NCBI RefSeq assembly: GCF_016613535.2
Contig: NZ_CP071518.1
Span: 2,170,001-2,234,000 of the forward strand
Direction: 5' to 3'
Length of the DNA stretch: 64,000 bases
DNA from: Lysobacter solisilvae
GTDB taxonomy: Bacteria > Pseudomonadota > Gammaproteobacteria > Xanthomonadales > Xanthomonadaceae
Shown here: one piece after another, positions 8,798 to 21,087 of the stretch
Layout: every line of letters begins with the position of its first letter
Position numbering within the stretch: position 1 is the stretch's first letter
The notes under the pieces: model-generated
Database searches by the model: none
What the model saw: only the letters and a program-made list of their open reading frames with translations
What the model was told of the DNA's origin: nothing
Made by a program: the position numbers and the translations under genes

Positions 8798-9106
8798 CTA
8801 CAGCCGCTCGCAGGGGCAGGCGCGCACCATGACCTCGTCCTGGACGAAGCGTGCGGCAAGTTCCTTCCGGTACCGCGTCCACCACGCGTGGTCGAGCTGG
8901 TCGGCCATCACCTCGAACAGCACGACGTCGTCGCGCTCGACTTCGCCGTCGGGCGCTTCCCACAGGCCCACCGCGGGCGAGCGCTGGTAGGCCGTGACGC
9001 CGCCGAAGGCTTCAGTCAGTTCGGTGCGCACGCGGGCGAAGTGGGCGCGGTCGAACGGCTGGCACTGGCCGTCGCGCAGGGGCAGGAAGAGCTGGATGAG
9101 GTGCAT
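8798..9106 (-). CDS. small conserved-looking protein in operon with the SRAP gene
   Basis: A 102-residue protein starting MHLIQLFLPLRDGQCQPFDR and containing ELTEAFGGVTAYQRSPAVGL and RYRKELAARFVQDEV. No signal peptide or membrane segment. The composition and the 'TEAFGGVTAY' stretch look like a folded small domain, but I cannot assign a family. Its stop codon is 8 bp before the SRAP start on the same strand, so the pair is almost certainly one operon; the partner's DNA-binding fold is the only functional clue. Confidence 0.75.
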   Translation of the reverse strand: MHLIQLFLPLRDGQCQPFDRAHFARVRTELTEAFGGVTAYQRSPAVGLWEAPDGEVERDDVVLFEVMADQLDHAWWTRYRKELAARFVQDEVMVRACPCERL

Positions 9107-9212
9107 GGAGGCCTTCGCGGACGCGTGTGGCCGCAGGATTGGTCAGGCCGCGTTGGGCGGCCGTGAATCGGCGGGCCACGCCCTGCACCCGCGCTCACCG
9201 GACTGGCGGCCC

Positions 9213-9671
9213 TCACTCCGCCGCCAGCTTCGCGTGCATGCGCGCGTAGTCCTTCCGGTAGCGGCCGGCTAGCTGCTTCTTCTGCGTGGCCGACAGCACC
9301 TTGCCGGACATCTGGAAGAACTTCTTCTCTTCTTCGCGCAGATGGTGGTGGACCTTCTGCGAAAGCTCGCGGGCCTTGTCCAGCCAAGGTTCGCCGCGGG
9401 GATCGAGCTTCTGCAGGTCTTCCACGAGCTCGTCGATCTCGTGGTGTTCGTGCAGGGCGTGGCGCGTGGACACCAGGCCCAGGTCGTCCATCAGCATCGG
9501 GGCGTAGAGGAAGCGTTCCTCCGCGGCCTCGTGCGCGGCCAGTTCGTGGCGCAGCTGGGTGAACAGGTCGATGCGCTCGCGCGTGCCTGGCCGGGAGCGC
9601 AGCAGGCGGCGGGCCAGGCTGCGCTGGATTTCGTGGCTTTCGTGCAGGGCGTCGTAGAGGGTCTCGGCCAT
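9213..9671 (-). CDS. hemerythrin-like (HHE) domain protein
   Basis: A 152-residue, mostly helical protein from the ATG at 9671 with a GGAG ribosome site. Histidine and acidic residues are spaced as in HHE cation-binding proteins: LHESHEIQRSL, RHELAAHEAAEERFLYAP, HALHEHHEIDELVEDL and KVHHHLREEEKKFFQ. The family binds a di-iron centre and is linked to oxygen, nitric-oxide or iron-stress sensing. A basic C-terminal tail (KKQLAGRYRKDYARMHAKL) follows. It sits between the SRAP operon and the FAD oxidoreductase in a run of redox/stress genes. Confidence 0.92.
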   Translation of the reverse strand: MAETLYDALHESHEIQRSLARRLLRSRPGTRERIDLFTQLRHELAAHEAAEERFLYAPMLMDDLGLVSTRHALHEHHEIDELVEDLQKLDPRGEPWLDKARELSQKVHHHLREEEKKFFQMSGKVLSATQKKQLAGRYRKDYARMHAKLAAE

Positions 9672-9759
9672 GGGGCTCCGGTGGTGCCTGGGAAGGGGTT
9701 GACCTGGCCTGCACCGGCGCGCCGCCACGCTGGCGTGACTGAACCGTACAGGGCCTGGT

Positions 9760-10974
9760 GTGGACGTTAAGAGCGGGTACCCCTACTGGGCCGTGAAGAA
9801 CGGGCTCATGCACGCGTTCCCGGCGCTGGACGGAGACACGGCCTGCGACGTCGCGGTCATCGGCGGCGGCATCAGCGGCGCGCTGATCGCCACCGAGCTG
9901 GCCTCGCATGGCTTCGACGTGATCGTCCTGGAGCAGCGCGACGTCGCCTGGGGCAGCACCGCGGCGAGCACGGCGTTGTTGCAGTACGAGATCGATACGC
10001 ATCTGACCGACCTGGCCGGGATGGTGGGCGAGGCCCACGCGGTCCGCGCCTACCTGGCCTGCGCGGACGCGATCGATTCCCTGGCCGAGGTGGCGCACGC
10101 CGTGGGCGATGTCGGGTTCGCACGGGCGCGCAGCCTCTATTACGCCAGCCGCCGGTGGCACCGCGGCAGGCTGGAGAAGGAGTTCCAGATGCGGCGGCGC
10201 TGCGGGCTGGACGTGCACTGGCTGGACCGCGACGCGTTGCAGGCCCGATTCGCGATCGACGCGCCGGGCGCCATCCTCAGTGCCAAGGCGGCGCGGGTGG
10301 ATCCCTATCGGCTGGCCAGCCGACTGCTCGACCGCCTGCGCCGGCACGGCGGACGCGTGTTCGACCGCAGCTGCGTGGCGCGGCTGGAGCCCACGCCGCG
10401 CGGCGTGACCCTGCATACCGCGGCCGATGTGCGGGTGCGGGCCAGGCATGTGGTGATGGCGGCCGGCTACGCCTGCCAGCAATGGCTCGACCAGCGCGTG
10501 GCGCGCAACAGCAGCAGCTATGCCTTCGTCAGCGACCCCCAGCCACGCGACGTGCTGGGGCCGTTCGCCCACACGATGGCGTGGGAGTCGGCGCGGCCCT
10601 ACCTGTATTTCCGGAGCACCGTCGATGGCCGGCTGATGGTGGGAGGCCAGGACGACGCGGTCGACATCCCGTCGCGGCGCGACCGTCGGGTGGAGCGCAA
10701 GGCGCGCAGGCTGGTCCAGCGCATGCGGGACATGTTCCCGCGCATGGCGGCATTGCAGCCGGCGTACTCATGGGCGGGGACATTCGCCGAGACGCGCGAC
10801 GGCCTGCCGTTCTTCGGGGCGCACGCGCAATGGGGGCCGCGGGTCCTGTTCGCCATGGCCTACGGCGGCAACGGCATCACCTATTCGATCCTGGGGGCGC
10901 AGGTGCTGCGCGCGCAGATCGAGCGGCGCACGCACCCGCTGGGTGCGTTGTTCGGGTTCGGGCGACTGGGCTGA
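9760..10974 (+). CDS. FAD-dependent oxidoreductase of the DAO (glycine/D-amino-acid oxidase) family
   Basis: A 404-residue protein from a GTG start. A Rossmann FAD-binding motif appears early (CDVAVIGGGISGALIATELA, then VIVLEQRDVAWGST), and a second FAD contact comes late (AYGGNGITYSILGAQVL). The middle carries the DAO substrate domain (YLYFRSTVDGRLMVGGQDD; AYSWAGTFAETRDGLPFFG). Members oxidise amines or amino acids such as glycine, sarcosine or gamma-glutamylputrescine; the substrate is not decided by what is visible. No signal peptide, so cytosolic. It is transcribed toward the ferritin-like gene and stands alone on its strand. Confidence 0.9.
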   Translation: MDVKSGYPYWAVKNGLMHAFPALDGDTACDVAVIGGGISGALIATELASHGFDVIVLEQRDVAWGSTAASTALLQYEIDTHLTDLAGMVGEAHAVRAYLACADAIDSLAEVAHAVGDVGFARARSLYYASRRWHRGRLEKEFQMRRRCGLDVHWLDRDALQARFAIDAPGAILSAKAARVDPYRLASRLLDRLRRHGGRVFDRSCVARLEPTPRGVTLHTAADVRVRARHVVMAAGYACQQWLDQRVARNSSSYAFVSDPQPRDVLGPFAHTMAWESARPYLYFRSTVDGRLMVGGQDDAVDIPSRRDRRVERKARRLVQRMRDMFPRMAALQPAYSWAGTFAETRDGLPFFGAHAQWGPRVLFAMAYGGNGITYSILGAQVLRAQIERRTHPLGALFGFGRLG

Positions 10975-11057
10975 AGTGGCCTTGCCGGGGGAGTGCGGCG
11001 TGCGAGCGCGCCGGCTTGCCCGCGAAGGCAAGGCCGGGTTGCTGGAGCGCAGTGCAG

Positions 11058-11081
11058 GAGCGGGAAGCCGGCTTCCCGCTC
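11058..11081. terminator. hairpin between convergent genes
   Basis: A perfect 11-bp inverted repeat GAGCGGGAAGC / GCTTCCCGCTC with a 2-base loop, followed by CCTTCGCTT. It separates the FAD oxidoreductase and the ferritin-like gene. No clear T-run, so termination is probable but not certain. Confidence 0.5.
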
Positions 11082-11096
11082 CCTTCGCTTCATCCG

Positions 11097-11711
11097 TCAG
11101 TGCTTGCGCATCTGCTCGCGCGAATGCTCGGCGCGCGCCGCACCGATCGCGGTTTCCACCTGCTTGACCTCTTCCGGCGGCGGCAGGACGGCCGGGAAGC
11201 CCAGCGACTGGATCCACAGTTCCCGGCACCAGCCCTTGGTGTGGTAGAGGTGGTGGTCCTCGTCGTTCTCGACCGCCTCGTACGCCTGCTTGAGAACCTT
11301 GGTGGCCTCGCCACTGCCATGCTTGGCGACGTGGCCGATCAATTCCCAGTTGCCGTGGTCCTTGGTTTCGGCCAGCACCACGCATTCGCAGGCCACCAGC
11401 TGCGCCGCGTCGGGCGTGCCCGACTCCAGCGCCATCTCCATCGCCTTTACGAGCGAACGGCCCTGGTGCTGCACGACGGCGCGGCCGGGCGTCATGGTGT
11501 CGGTGTCCATGCCCAGCGCTTCGAACACGCGCGTGAGCACGTCGACGTGGGTGCGGGTCTGGTCGAGGTATTCCTGCCATTCCTTGCGCAGGTCGTCATT
11601 GACCGCGCAGCGAAGCGCGGTCTCGTACACCTGCACGCCGCCCAGTTCGGTTTCCAGCGACTGGTAGAGGAGTTCGCTCACCTGGGCGGAGTCGTAGTCA
11701 GTCTTTTTCAT
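11097..11711 (-). CDS. ferritin-like four-helix protein
   Basis: A 204-residue protein from the ATG at 11711. Helices carry Glu/His residues spaced like ferritin/DUF892-type di-iron proteins: LYQSLETELGGVQVYETALR, EYLDQTRTHVDVLTRVFEAL, CECVVLAETKDHGNWEL and AYEAVENDEDHHLYHTKGWC. The pattern E...E..H in the first two helices, plus E...EDHH later, suggests a metal site. No signal peptide. Its neighbour is the catalase gene, 170 bp away on the same strand, fitting iron or peroxide stress handling. The family assignment is by motif pattern only. Confidence 0.8.
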   Translation of the reverse strand: MKKTDYDSAQVSELLYQSLETELGGVQVYETALRCAVNDDLRKEWQEYLDQTRTHVDVLTRVFEALGMDTDTMTPGRAVVQHQGRSLVKAMEMALESGTPDAAQLVACECVVLAETKDHGNWELIGHVAKHGSGEATKVLKQAYEAVENDEDHHLYHTKGWCRELWIQSLGFPAVLPPPEEVKQVETAIGAARAEHSREQMRKH

Positions 11712-11880
11712 CGGTGGCAATCCGTGGAGTGGGGTGCGCGCAGCGTGCCGCATGACGCGCCACGCGCTCGTGAAACGCCGCTGCGTGTGGCGCCTGAATG
11801 GCCGTATTCAGGCGCCGTTTCCGCGCGCCAACGGCGGCGCGCGCTTTCGGTTCGATGCGGTTCGCGCACGGCGCGAGTAC

Positions 11881-14008
11881 TCAGGGCAGGGTCCTGACCG
11901 CAGGTTCGCGCTCCCATTGGCGGGTCATCGCCGCCTTGATGAATTTCGCCGGATTCGCGGCATCGATCACGCCGGCATCGGGCTCGACGCCTGCCGCCTC
12001 CAGCACGGCGCGCGCTCCGGCATCTACGGCGATCGCCTTGAGATGCCCGTAGGCATCGCGGACGAAATCCACTGCGGCCGCTTCGGTGGCCAGGCGCGCG
12101 CCCGCCTCGTCCGAGAGCACCAGCGCGACCGCGTCGAACACCACCGAAGGCGTGCCGGCGAGCTGTCCGTCGGCCGGCAGCTTCTTCCCGCGTGCCAGCA
12201 GCGCTCCGCCGATCCGGGGCGCGACGATCTTCACCGTGGCGCCGGCCTCTTCTGCCGCGCCACGCAGCGCGGCCACGGCGGCGGCGTCGGAGCCGTCGTC
12301 GACGAGGATGCCCACGCAACGACCCTCCAGCGTCTTCTTCATCTTGCCGATGATCTGCAGCGCGGGGGAGGGCGGCATGTCGATCACGGGCGCCGCGGCT
12401 TTCGGGGCGGGCGGCAGGGCATCCATGCCCAGCCCATCGGCCACGCGCTGGGCCAGGTCGGGATCGATGTGGCGCAGGTGGCCCACGATGGCGGCGCGCA
12501 CGTGCGGTGTCTCGACCTTGGACAGTTCGAACACCAGCGCGAAGGCCATGTGCGACTGCTCGACCGGTGTCTGGCTGCGGAAGAACAGGCGCGCCTGGCT
12601 GTAGTGGTCGGCGAAGGATTCGGCGCGGACCCGGCCCTTGGCGCCGTCGTCGGCCGGCTCGGCGAAACTGCGGAACCCCGCGGCCGGATTCTCGCGGCCA
12701 TCGGTGCGCTCCAGCGAACTGGGCTCATAGGCGACACGCCCCTTGGGCACGCGCATCTGCATATGGCCGTCGCGCTGGTGGTTGGCGAACGGGCACTTGG
12801 GCGCGTTGATGGGCAACTGGTGGAAGTTCGGCCCGCCCAGGCGCAGCAGCTGGGTGTCGAGGTAGGAGAACAGCCGGCCCTGGAGCAGCGGGTCGTTGGA
12901 AAAATCGATGCCGGGCACGATATTGGCCGGGCAGAACGCGACCTGTTCGGTCTCGGCGAAGAAATTGTCCGGCCAGCGGTCGAGCACCATGCGCCCGATC
13001 ACGGTGAGCGGCACCAGCTCCTCGGGGATGAGCTTGGTGGGATCCAGGTGGTCGAAGGGGAATTCCTCGGCCTCCTCCTGGGTGAACAGCTGGACTGCCA
13101 GATCCCATTCGGGGAAGTTGCCGGCGGTGATGGACTCGAACAGGTCCCGGCGGTGGAAGTCGTTGTCCGCGCCCTGCAGCTTCACCGCCTCGTCCCACAC
13201 CGTGGATTGCAGGCCCAGGCGCGGACGCCAGTGGAACTTGCAGAAGGTTGAACGGCCCTTGGCGTCCAGCAGGCGGAAACTGTGCACGCCGAAGCCTTCG
13301 ATCATGCGCAGCGAGCGCGGAATCGTGCGGTCGCTCATCGCCCACATGATCATGTGCATCGATTCGGGGGTGAGCGAGATGAAATCCCAGAAGGTGTCGT
13401 GCGCGCTGGCCGCCTGCGGGAAGGCGCGGTCGGGTTCCATCTTCACCGAGTGGACCAGGTCCGGGAACTTGATCGCGTCCTGGATGAAGAACACCGGGAT
13501 GTTGTTGCCGACGAGATCAAAGTTGCCTTCCTGGGTGTAGAACTTCACCGCGAATCCGCGCACGTCGCGCGGGGTGTCCACCGAGCCGGCCCCGCCTGCA
13601 ACGGTGGAGAAGCGGGTGAATACCGGCGTGCGTTCGCCAACCCGGTTGAAGATCCCGGCCGTGGTGAACTTGGCCAGCGAGCGGGTCAGTTCGAAGAAGC
13701 CGTGCGCGGCCGAACCGCGGGCGTGCACGATGCGTTCGGGAATGCGCTCGTGATCAAAATGGGTGATCTTCTCGCGCAGGACGAAGTCTTCCAGCAGGGT
13801 CGGCCCGCGTGGCGTGGCCCGCAGCGAGTTCTGGTTGTCGGAGATCGGTGCGCCCTGGTTCGTGGTGAGCGTCGCGTCCGCGTTGCCCGCGACCTGGTGC
13901 AGCTCGTCGCCGGTGCCGCGCACTTCGCGGGCGGAAGTAGCGCGAGGGGTCGCACCGGTGGTGGCCGGATTGGGAAGGGGACTTGCGCGGCTTCTTGCTC
14001 GCGGCCAT
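11881..14008 (-). CDS. katE: large-subunit monofunctional catalase (HPII/KatE type), frameshifted near the start
   Basis: Decomposes H2O2 in the cytosol. About 700 residues: a heme catalase core, then a C-terminal DJ-1/PfpI-like flavodoxin-fold domain ([12 protein letters not shown]...[16 protein letters not shown]...[15 protein letters not shown]) that marks the large-subunit clade. Active-site residues are present: His in [15 protein letters not shown], Asn in [10 protein letters not shown], and heme-ligand Tyr in [14 protein letters not shown]. The natural start appears to be the ATG at 14008 (GGAG just upstream), giving [11 protein letters not shown]; the rest of the protein ([15 protein letters not shown]...) is in the next frame. 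One extra C in the run at 13977-13980 would join them. As given, the catalase frame has no good ATG start. Confidence 0.92.
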
Positions 14009-14285
14009 GGGGAAGCTCCGGCGGGGGGGGATTGCGCCGATGCTGGGCATGACCGCGTCAATGCCGTGTGTCGTGCGCGGGTGGGCGCACCGATCGGCAG
14101 ATCAGGGTGGAGGCAAGCGCGTTCCACAGTTCCCCGACGAATCTTCCGAGAGCGGGTCGCGACTCCAGGTCGGTCCTCGTCCATTCGGCCCCTCGCTCCA
14201 GCCCTCGCGGGGCGACGGACACGGGGCCCGTCGCCGCGCGAAGGCGCCGCGCTGCCGACCACCCCGTTGCAGTGTGACGCACGAA

Positions 14286-14311
14286 GCCCGCCGGCCCTGG
14301 GGCCGGCGGGT
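14286..14311 (-). terminator. hairpin downstream of the small hydrophilic gene
   Basis: Inverted repeat GCCCGCCGGCC / GGCCGGCGGG around CTGG, about 80 bp after the stop of the small minus-strand gene. There is no T-run. The rest of the 382-bp region 14009-14390 would hold the katE promoter; I see no gene in it. Confidence 0.45.
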
Positions 14312-14390
14312 ATGGACTGCCTCAATGCAGTCCGATTACGGCGTTCTCACGCCGATGCTTGCGCGAGCTCTCGCTCGGCCTTGGCGATCG

Positions 14391-14600
14391 TTACCGATCG
14401 CGGTTCTGCGTGTTGTTGCGATCGTTCTGGTTGGTGCCGCTGCGCAGACTGTCGCTACGGCTGTTGTCGTCGTCCCTCTGTCCGGCCTTCTGGGTCTGGG
14501 TCGAACGATCCTGGCCACTCATGTTCTGGCTGCTCTTGTTCTGGCCGCCCTGCATGCTGCGGTCATTCTGGTTGCTGCCGGTCTGCTTGTTGGTAGGCAT
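14391..14600 (-). CDS. small hydrophilic Gln/Asn/Ser-rich protein
   Basis: A 69-residue protein from the ATG at 14600, preceded by a good AGGAG site. It begins MPTNKQTGSNQNDRSMQGGQ and continues with low-complexity Asn/Gln/Ser/Asp/Arg sequence (RDDDNSRSDSLRSGTNQNDR). No hydrophobic segment. Such very hydrophilic, glycine/asparagine-rich small proteins resemble stress or desiccation proteins, but I cannot name a family. It stands alone between katE and gcvP. Confidence 0.7.
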   Translation of the reverse strand: MPTNKQTGSNQNDRSMQGGQNKSSQNMSGQDRSTQTQKAGQRDDDNSRSDSLRSGTNQNDRNNTQNRDR

Positions 14601-14907
14601 CAATGGGTCTCCTGATTTAGGGACGCCCGCTTGCTGCGGACGGGGGGACAGCATGCCGGGACGATTGCCAAGCAACCGTGAGATTTTCATTCGGTGATCG
14701 TGCAGTGCTGTTCATCGGCATGAAAACCCGTGCGGAATGTGCTGCCAGCCGGCGTCAGTGCGATTCACTTATCTGGTCGATTCAGTCGGCGCTGCGGCGG
14801 ACAAGCACCTGCGTTGTTCACGTGCGCGGTCTCGTGCGCATGCGTGATCGCGGCGCGCGGCGTGGCGCGCACCCCGCAGCAATTGGCGATGAGACACCTT
14901 CGCTACG

Positions 14908-14934
14908 AAAAAGGCCCCGCGAATGCGGGGCCTT
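14908..14934 (-). terminator. intrinsic terminator of gcvP
   Basis: Read on the minus strand: a GC-rich stem AAGGCCCCGC / GCGGGGCCTT with an ATTC loop followed by a T-run (AAAAA on the plus strand). It lies about 30 bp after the gcvP stop codon. No gene is seen in the rest of 14601-14961. Confidence 0.85.
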
Positions 14935-14961
14935 CGTCGTCGTACCGGAAGGGGCGAGGGA

Positions 14962-17880
<2,919 letters not shown>

Positions 17881-17921
17881 TGATGGTCGCGGTCGCGGAT
17901 GCGGTTGCGACGTAGGCGCCC

Positions 17922-18165
17922 CTCTGTCCTTTTGCCTGAGAGTTTGGAAGCGCCGGGAGGGGGAGGGTGTCCCGTGCGCGCTTCTTGCCCCTTCGGCGCC
18001 GGTTCCTGCCCGGGGGCAGGTCGGTCTCTCCAGAGTATTGGACGTGCCCCGGACCGGTCAGGTGGGCGGGGACGTCCTGGCACACGGAAGTACTTGAGCC
18101 TGAGCGATTCCGGGCGGTTGCGCCTTCGGCAGCAGGTCGGGGGACCGGCTTCTCCCACCGTGTGC
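17922..18165 (-). promoter_or_regulatory. tandem glycine (gcvT-type) riboswitch, two aptamers
   Basis: On the minus strand, aptamer I (about 18165-18092) reads GGGAGAAGC, CTGCCGAAGGCGCAA and CGCTCAGGCTCAAGTAC. Aptamer II (about 18036-17922) reads CTCTGGAGAGACC, GCGCCGAAGGGGCAAG and CTCTCAGGCAAAAGGACAG. These are the conserved glycine-riboswitch core segments, in the usual two-aptamer order, ending about 40 bp before gcvP. In this class glycine binding usually switches on glycine-cleavage genes; I did not identify the expression platform. Confidence 0.95.
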
Positions 18166-18315
18166 GGGAAGCGGGGATTATAGCCTTTGGGACCGGGGCG
18201 GCGGCCAATGACCGACCGCCATGTCCGCGCGAGGCCGCGGAATCGGGGGTGATTGGCCGTAGCATGGCGCGACCCGGTCGCCAGCGCCGGTCAGGATCGA
18301 ATGGGAGCGGCGCCG

Positions 18316-19215
18316 ATGAACATGGAAACCAGGCCCCAGGCCAAGCCCGGCAAGCGCAGGAAGGTCGGCGCGGCATCGGGCTCGCCGGTGTCCCCGCAGG
18401 CTGCCGCTCCGGTAGCCGTCGCGCAGGGGCCAGCAGCCGGCGCCAGTCCGGGCACGCCGGCGGTTCGCGCGCCCCAGACGCCCTGGATCCTCCAGGTCTG
18501 GGCTCGCCTCCGCCGCGAGCCGACCCTGATGCTGACCGTGGGCTACCTCGGCGTGTCCTTCCTCGGGCTGTGGGCGAGCTACTGGTTCTTCCGCGGCTTC
18601 GGCCTGCCGATCCTCCAGTACATGCAGCCCAGCGACTTCCTGGTCGCGGGCCTGCGTGAACCCACCTACGCCCTGCTGTTGTTCGTGTCGGTGTCGATTG
18701 CCTGGCTCATCTCCTGGCCGGAAACGTACCGGGCCAAATACCCCGCGCGCGTGGAGGAATTGCGCCGGCGCTGGTGGGGGCGGCAGTTGTTTCCCGAGTC
18801 GCGCTGGTTCCGCTGGAAGCTGTTCGGCGCTTCACCCGAAACCGGGATCGCCGTCGCCGCGGCCTGCTACATGGTCTGGGTGTCGGCGTTCTACGTGCAG
18901 CAGAGGGGCGAGAACATCCGCGCCGGCAGTGTCAGGGCCGATGTCGTCGTGACACGCAGTGAGGGCGGTCCCGTCCGTCAGGCGCGGTTGCTGGGCACCA
19001 GCAGCAGCTTCGTGTTCGTCTGGTGGCCCGATGCGCGCGTGGCCGAGGCGATCCCGATCGAGACGGTGCAGGGGCTGGTGTCGAAGCCGGCAGACGAACC
19101 CGCAGGCAAGCCCGCGGCCAGTCCGGAGGCAGCGTCGCCGCCGATGGGAACGGCCGCGGCAGCGACTGCAGGCGCGTCGTCGGGGGCATCGGCCGACGCC
19201 ATGCAAGGTCGCTAG
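18316..19215 (+). CDS. inner-membrane protein of unknown function
   Basis: A 299-residue protein from the ATG at 18316 (GGGAG eight bases upstream), starting MNMETRPQAKPGKRRKVGAA. A basic, Pro/Ala-rich cytoplasmic N-terminus of about 70 residues is followed by hydrophobic segments LTVGYLGVSFLGLWASYWFF, YALLLFVSVSIAWLISW and GIAVAAACYMVWVSAFYV, i.e. about three membrane helices. Then comes a soluble domain (VRADVVVTRSEGGPVRQARL...FVFVWWPDARVAEAIPIETV) and an Ala-rich tail. I recognise no family. It may be co-transcribed with the VOC gene 136 bp downstream. Confidence 0.8.
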   Translation: MNMETRPQAKPGKRRKVGAASGSPVSPQAAAPVAVAQGPAAGASPGTPAVRAPQTPWILQVWARLRREPTLMLTVGYLGVSFLGLWASYWFFRGFGLPILQYMQPSDFLVAGLREPTYALLLFVSVSIAWLISWPETYRAKYPARVEELRRRWWGRQLFPESRWFRWKLFGASPETGIAVAAACYMVWVSAFYVQQRGENIRAGSVRADVVVTRSEGGPVRQARLLGTSSSFVFVWWPDARVAEAIPIETVQGLVSKPADEPAGKPAASPEAASPPMGTAAAATAGASSGASADAMQGR

Positions 19216-19351
19216 CGCGCGACCGCCGTTGCGGACAAAGCCGGGCGCGCGTCACAGGCCGCTTTGCCGCATGGCTGCATTTCATCCGAGTGGCATCGCG
19301 CCGGCAGGCATGCACGTACCATGTAGGCCACGCAGAACAGGAGTGCGCTGC

Positions 19352-19768
19352 ATGGATACGCCGCCATTTGCCTTGCGCGGAATCGACCACCTCGTGCTGC
19401 GCGTGCGCGATGTCGAAGCGATGATCGCCTTCTATCGCGACGTGCTGGGTTGCACGATGGAACGCAGCCGCGAGGACATCGGCCTCTACCAGCTGCGTGC
19501 CGGCGACAGCCTGATCGACCTGGTGCCCGTCGACGGCAAGCTGGGTCGCATGGGCGGTGCCGCGCCCGGTGCCGAAGGCCGCAACCTCGACCACCTCTGC
19601 CTGCGCGTGGATGGTTTCGACCGCGACGCGATCGTCGCCCACCTGCAGGCGCACGGCGCTCGCATCGGCGAGTTCGGCATGCGCTACGGCGCGCAGGGCG
19701 AAGGTCCCTCGCAGTACCTGTTTGACCCCGAAGACAACGTGGTGGAACTCAAGGGGCCGCCCGCGTGA
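19352..19768 (+). CDS. VOC-family (glyoxalase/bleomycin-resistance fold) protein
   Basis: A 138-residue protein from the ATG at 19352 with AGGAG upstream. It shows the paired beta-alpha-beta-beta-beta modules of the vicinal oxygen chelate fold: IDHLVLRVRDVEAMIAFYRD first, then LDHLCLRVDGFDRDAIVAHL and the closing YLFDPEDNVVELKG. The metal-ligand pattern H (IDHLVL)...H (LDHLCL)...E (VVELKG) is visible. Substrate unknown; many such proteins handle glyoxal adducts, or act in ring cleavage or antibiotic binding. The exporter gene follows 46 bp downstream on the same strand. Confidence 0.93.
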   Translation: MDTPPFALRGIDHLVLRVRDVEAMIAFYRDVLGCTMERSREDIGLYQLRAGDSLIDLVPVDGKLGRMGGAAPGAEGRNLDHLCLRVDGFDRDAIVAHLQAHGARIGEFGMRYGAQGEGPSQYLFDPEDNVVELKGPPA

Positions 19769-19814
19769 GGCGCACCCTTCCGGCGCGTCGGCCTTCGTTT
19801 TCACGGGATCACGC

Positions 19815-21071
19815 ATGACCGCGCCAACCCCGGCACCGGCACATTCCTATCGTCGCCTCGCCCTCCTGCTGGGCGGCCTGGCGATGTTCGGTCCCTTCTC
19901 GATCGACACGATCTTCCCCGCGTTCCCGGTGATGGGCGCGCAGCTGGGTGCGGACAAGATCGCGATCCAGCAGACCATCAGCGCCTACCTCGTCGCGTAT
20001 GCGCTGATGAGCCTGGTCCACGGGCCGCTGTCGGACGCCATCGGACGCAAGCGGGTGATCCTCGGCGGGCTGGTGGTGTTCACCTTCGCCTCGATCGGCT
20101 GCGCGCTGGCGACCGACCTCACCACGCTGCTGGCGTTCCGCGCGCTGCAGGGGCTGAGTTCGGGCGTGGGACTGATCGTCGGGCGCGCGGTGATCCGCGA
20201 CGTGCTGCAGGGCGAGGCCGCGCAGCGCCTGATGAGCCAGGTGTCGATGATCTTCGGCATCGCGCCGGCGATCGCGCCGATCATCGGCGGCTGGATCCTG
20301 GGCTGGTCGGCGTGGCCGGTGATCTTCTGGTTCCTGGCGGCGTTCTCGGTGCTGCTGATCGCGCTGACCTGGTGGGGCCTGCCCGAAACCCATCCGCCGG
20401 CCTCGCGCCTGCCGATGCGGGCGTCGTCCCTGTTGCGCAATTACCTCGCGATCTTCCTCAACCCGAGCTTCCAGCGCCTGGCCGCGGCCAGCGCGTTCAA
20501 CTTCGCCGCACTGTGGCTGTTCATCGCCTCCGCGCCCGCGTTCGTGATCGACCATCTCAAGCTGGGCGAAGCCGACTTCGGCTGGTTCTTCGTGCCGATG
20601 ATCGGCGGCATGGTGACCGGTTCGTTCGTTTCCGGCCGCAGCGCGGGCAAGGTGCGCGGCGAGCGGCTGGTGGCGATCGGCCTGTCGTGCAGCGCGGTGG
20701 CGATGGCGCTCAACTTCGCCTACCACCTGTCGACCGATTCCCCGCAGATCCCCTGGGCCGTCATCCCGATCTCGCTCAACGCGTTCGGCATCGCGCTGGT
20801 GTTCCCGATCGTGACGCTGGCGATCCTGGACATGTACCCGCGCCAGCGCGGCTCGGCCTCGTCGCTGCAGGCCTTCACCAGCCTGGTGCTCAACGCGCTC
20901 ATCGCCGGCGTGCTGTCGCCGCTGATCAGCGGGCACGTGCTGTGGATGGTGAGCGCGGCTTCGATCTTCCTGCTGCTGGCGTGGGGCTTCTGGCGCTGGG
21001 AGCGGCGTGCGTCCAGGCCGCTGACGGCGACCGCCGCGGAAACGGAGACGGTGCCGGGCGAGTCGCTCTGA
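19815..21071 (+). CDS. Bcr/CflA-family multidrug efflux MFS transporter
   Basis: A 418-residue inner-membrane protein with about 12 hydrophobic segments. Diagnostic stretches of the Bcr/CflA (drug:H+ antiporter 1) group are visible: FGPFSIDTIFPAFPVMGAQL in TM1, HGPLSDAIGRKRVILGGL (the loop 2-3 signature), FRALQGLSSGVGLIVGRAVI and the TM5 motif-C-like GIAPAIAPIIGGWIL. Exports drugs such as bicyclomycin or related small molecules. It follows the VOC gene closely and may share its transcript. Confidence 0.93.
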   Translation: MTAPTPAPAHSYRRLALLLGGLAMFGPFSIDTIFPAFPVMGAQLGADKIAIQQTISAYLVAYALMSLVHGPLSDAIGRKRVILGGLVVFTFASIGCALATDLTTLLAFRALQGLSSGVGLIVGRAVIRDVLQGEAAQRLMSQVSMIFGIAPAIAPIIGGWILGWSAWPVIFWFLAAFSVLLIALTWWGLPETHPPASRLPMRASSLLRNYLAIFLNPSFQRLAAASAFNFAALWLFIASAPAFVIDHLKLGEADFGWFFVPMIGGMVTGSFVSGRSAGKVRGERLVAIGLSCSAVAMALNFAYHLSTDSPQIPWAVIPISLNAFGIALVFPIVTLAILDMYPRQRGSASSLQAFTSLVLNALIAGVLSPLISGHVLWMVSAASIFLLLAWGFWRWERRASRPLTATAAETETVPGESL

Positions 21072-21087
21072 GCGTCCCGCCCCGCGC

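Noticed and set aside
8781..8800. SRAP start lost through a one-base deletion
   Set aside because: A shift could recover C-G but no ATG at the right place, and Glu and His of the active site are missing too, so divergence is the better reading.
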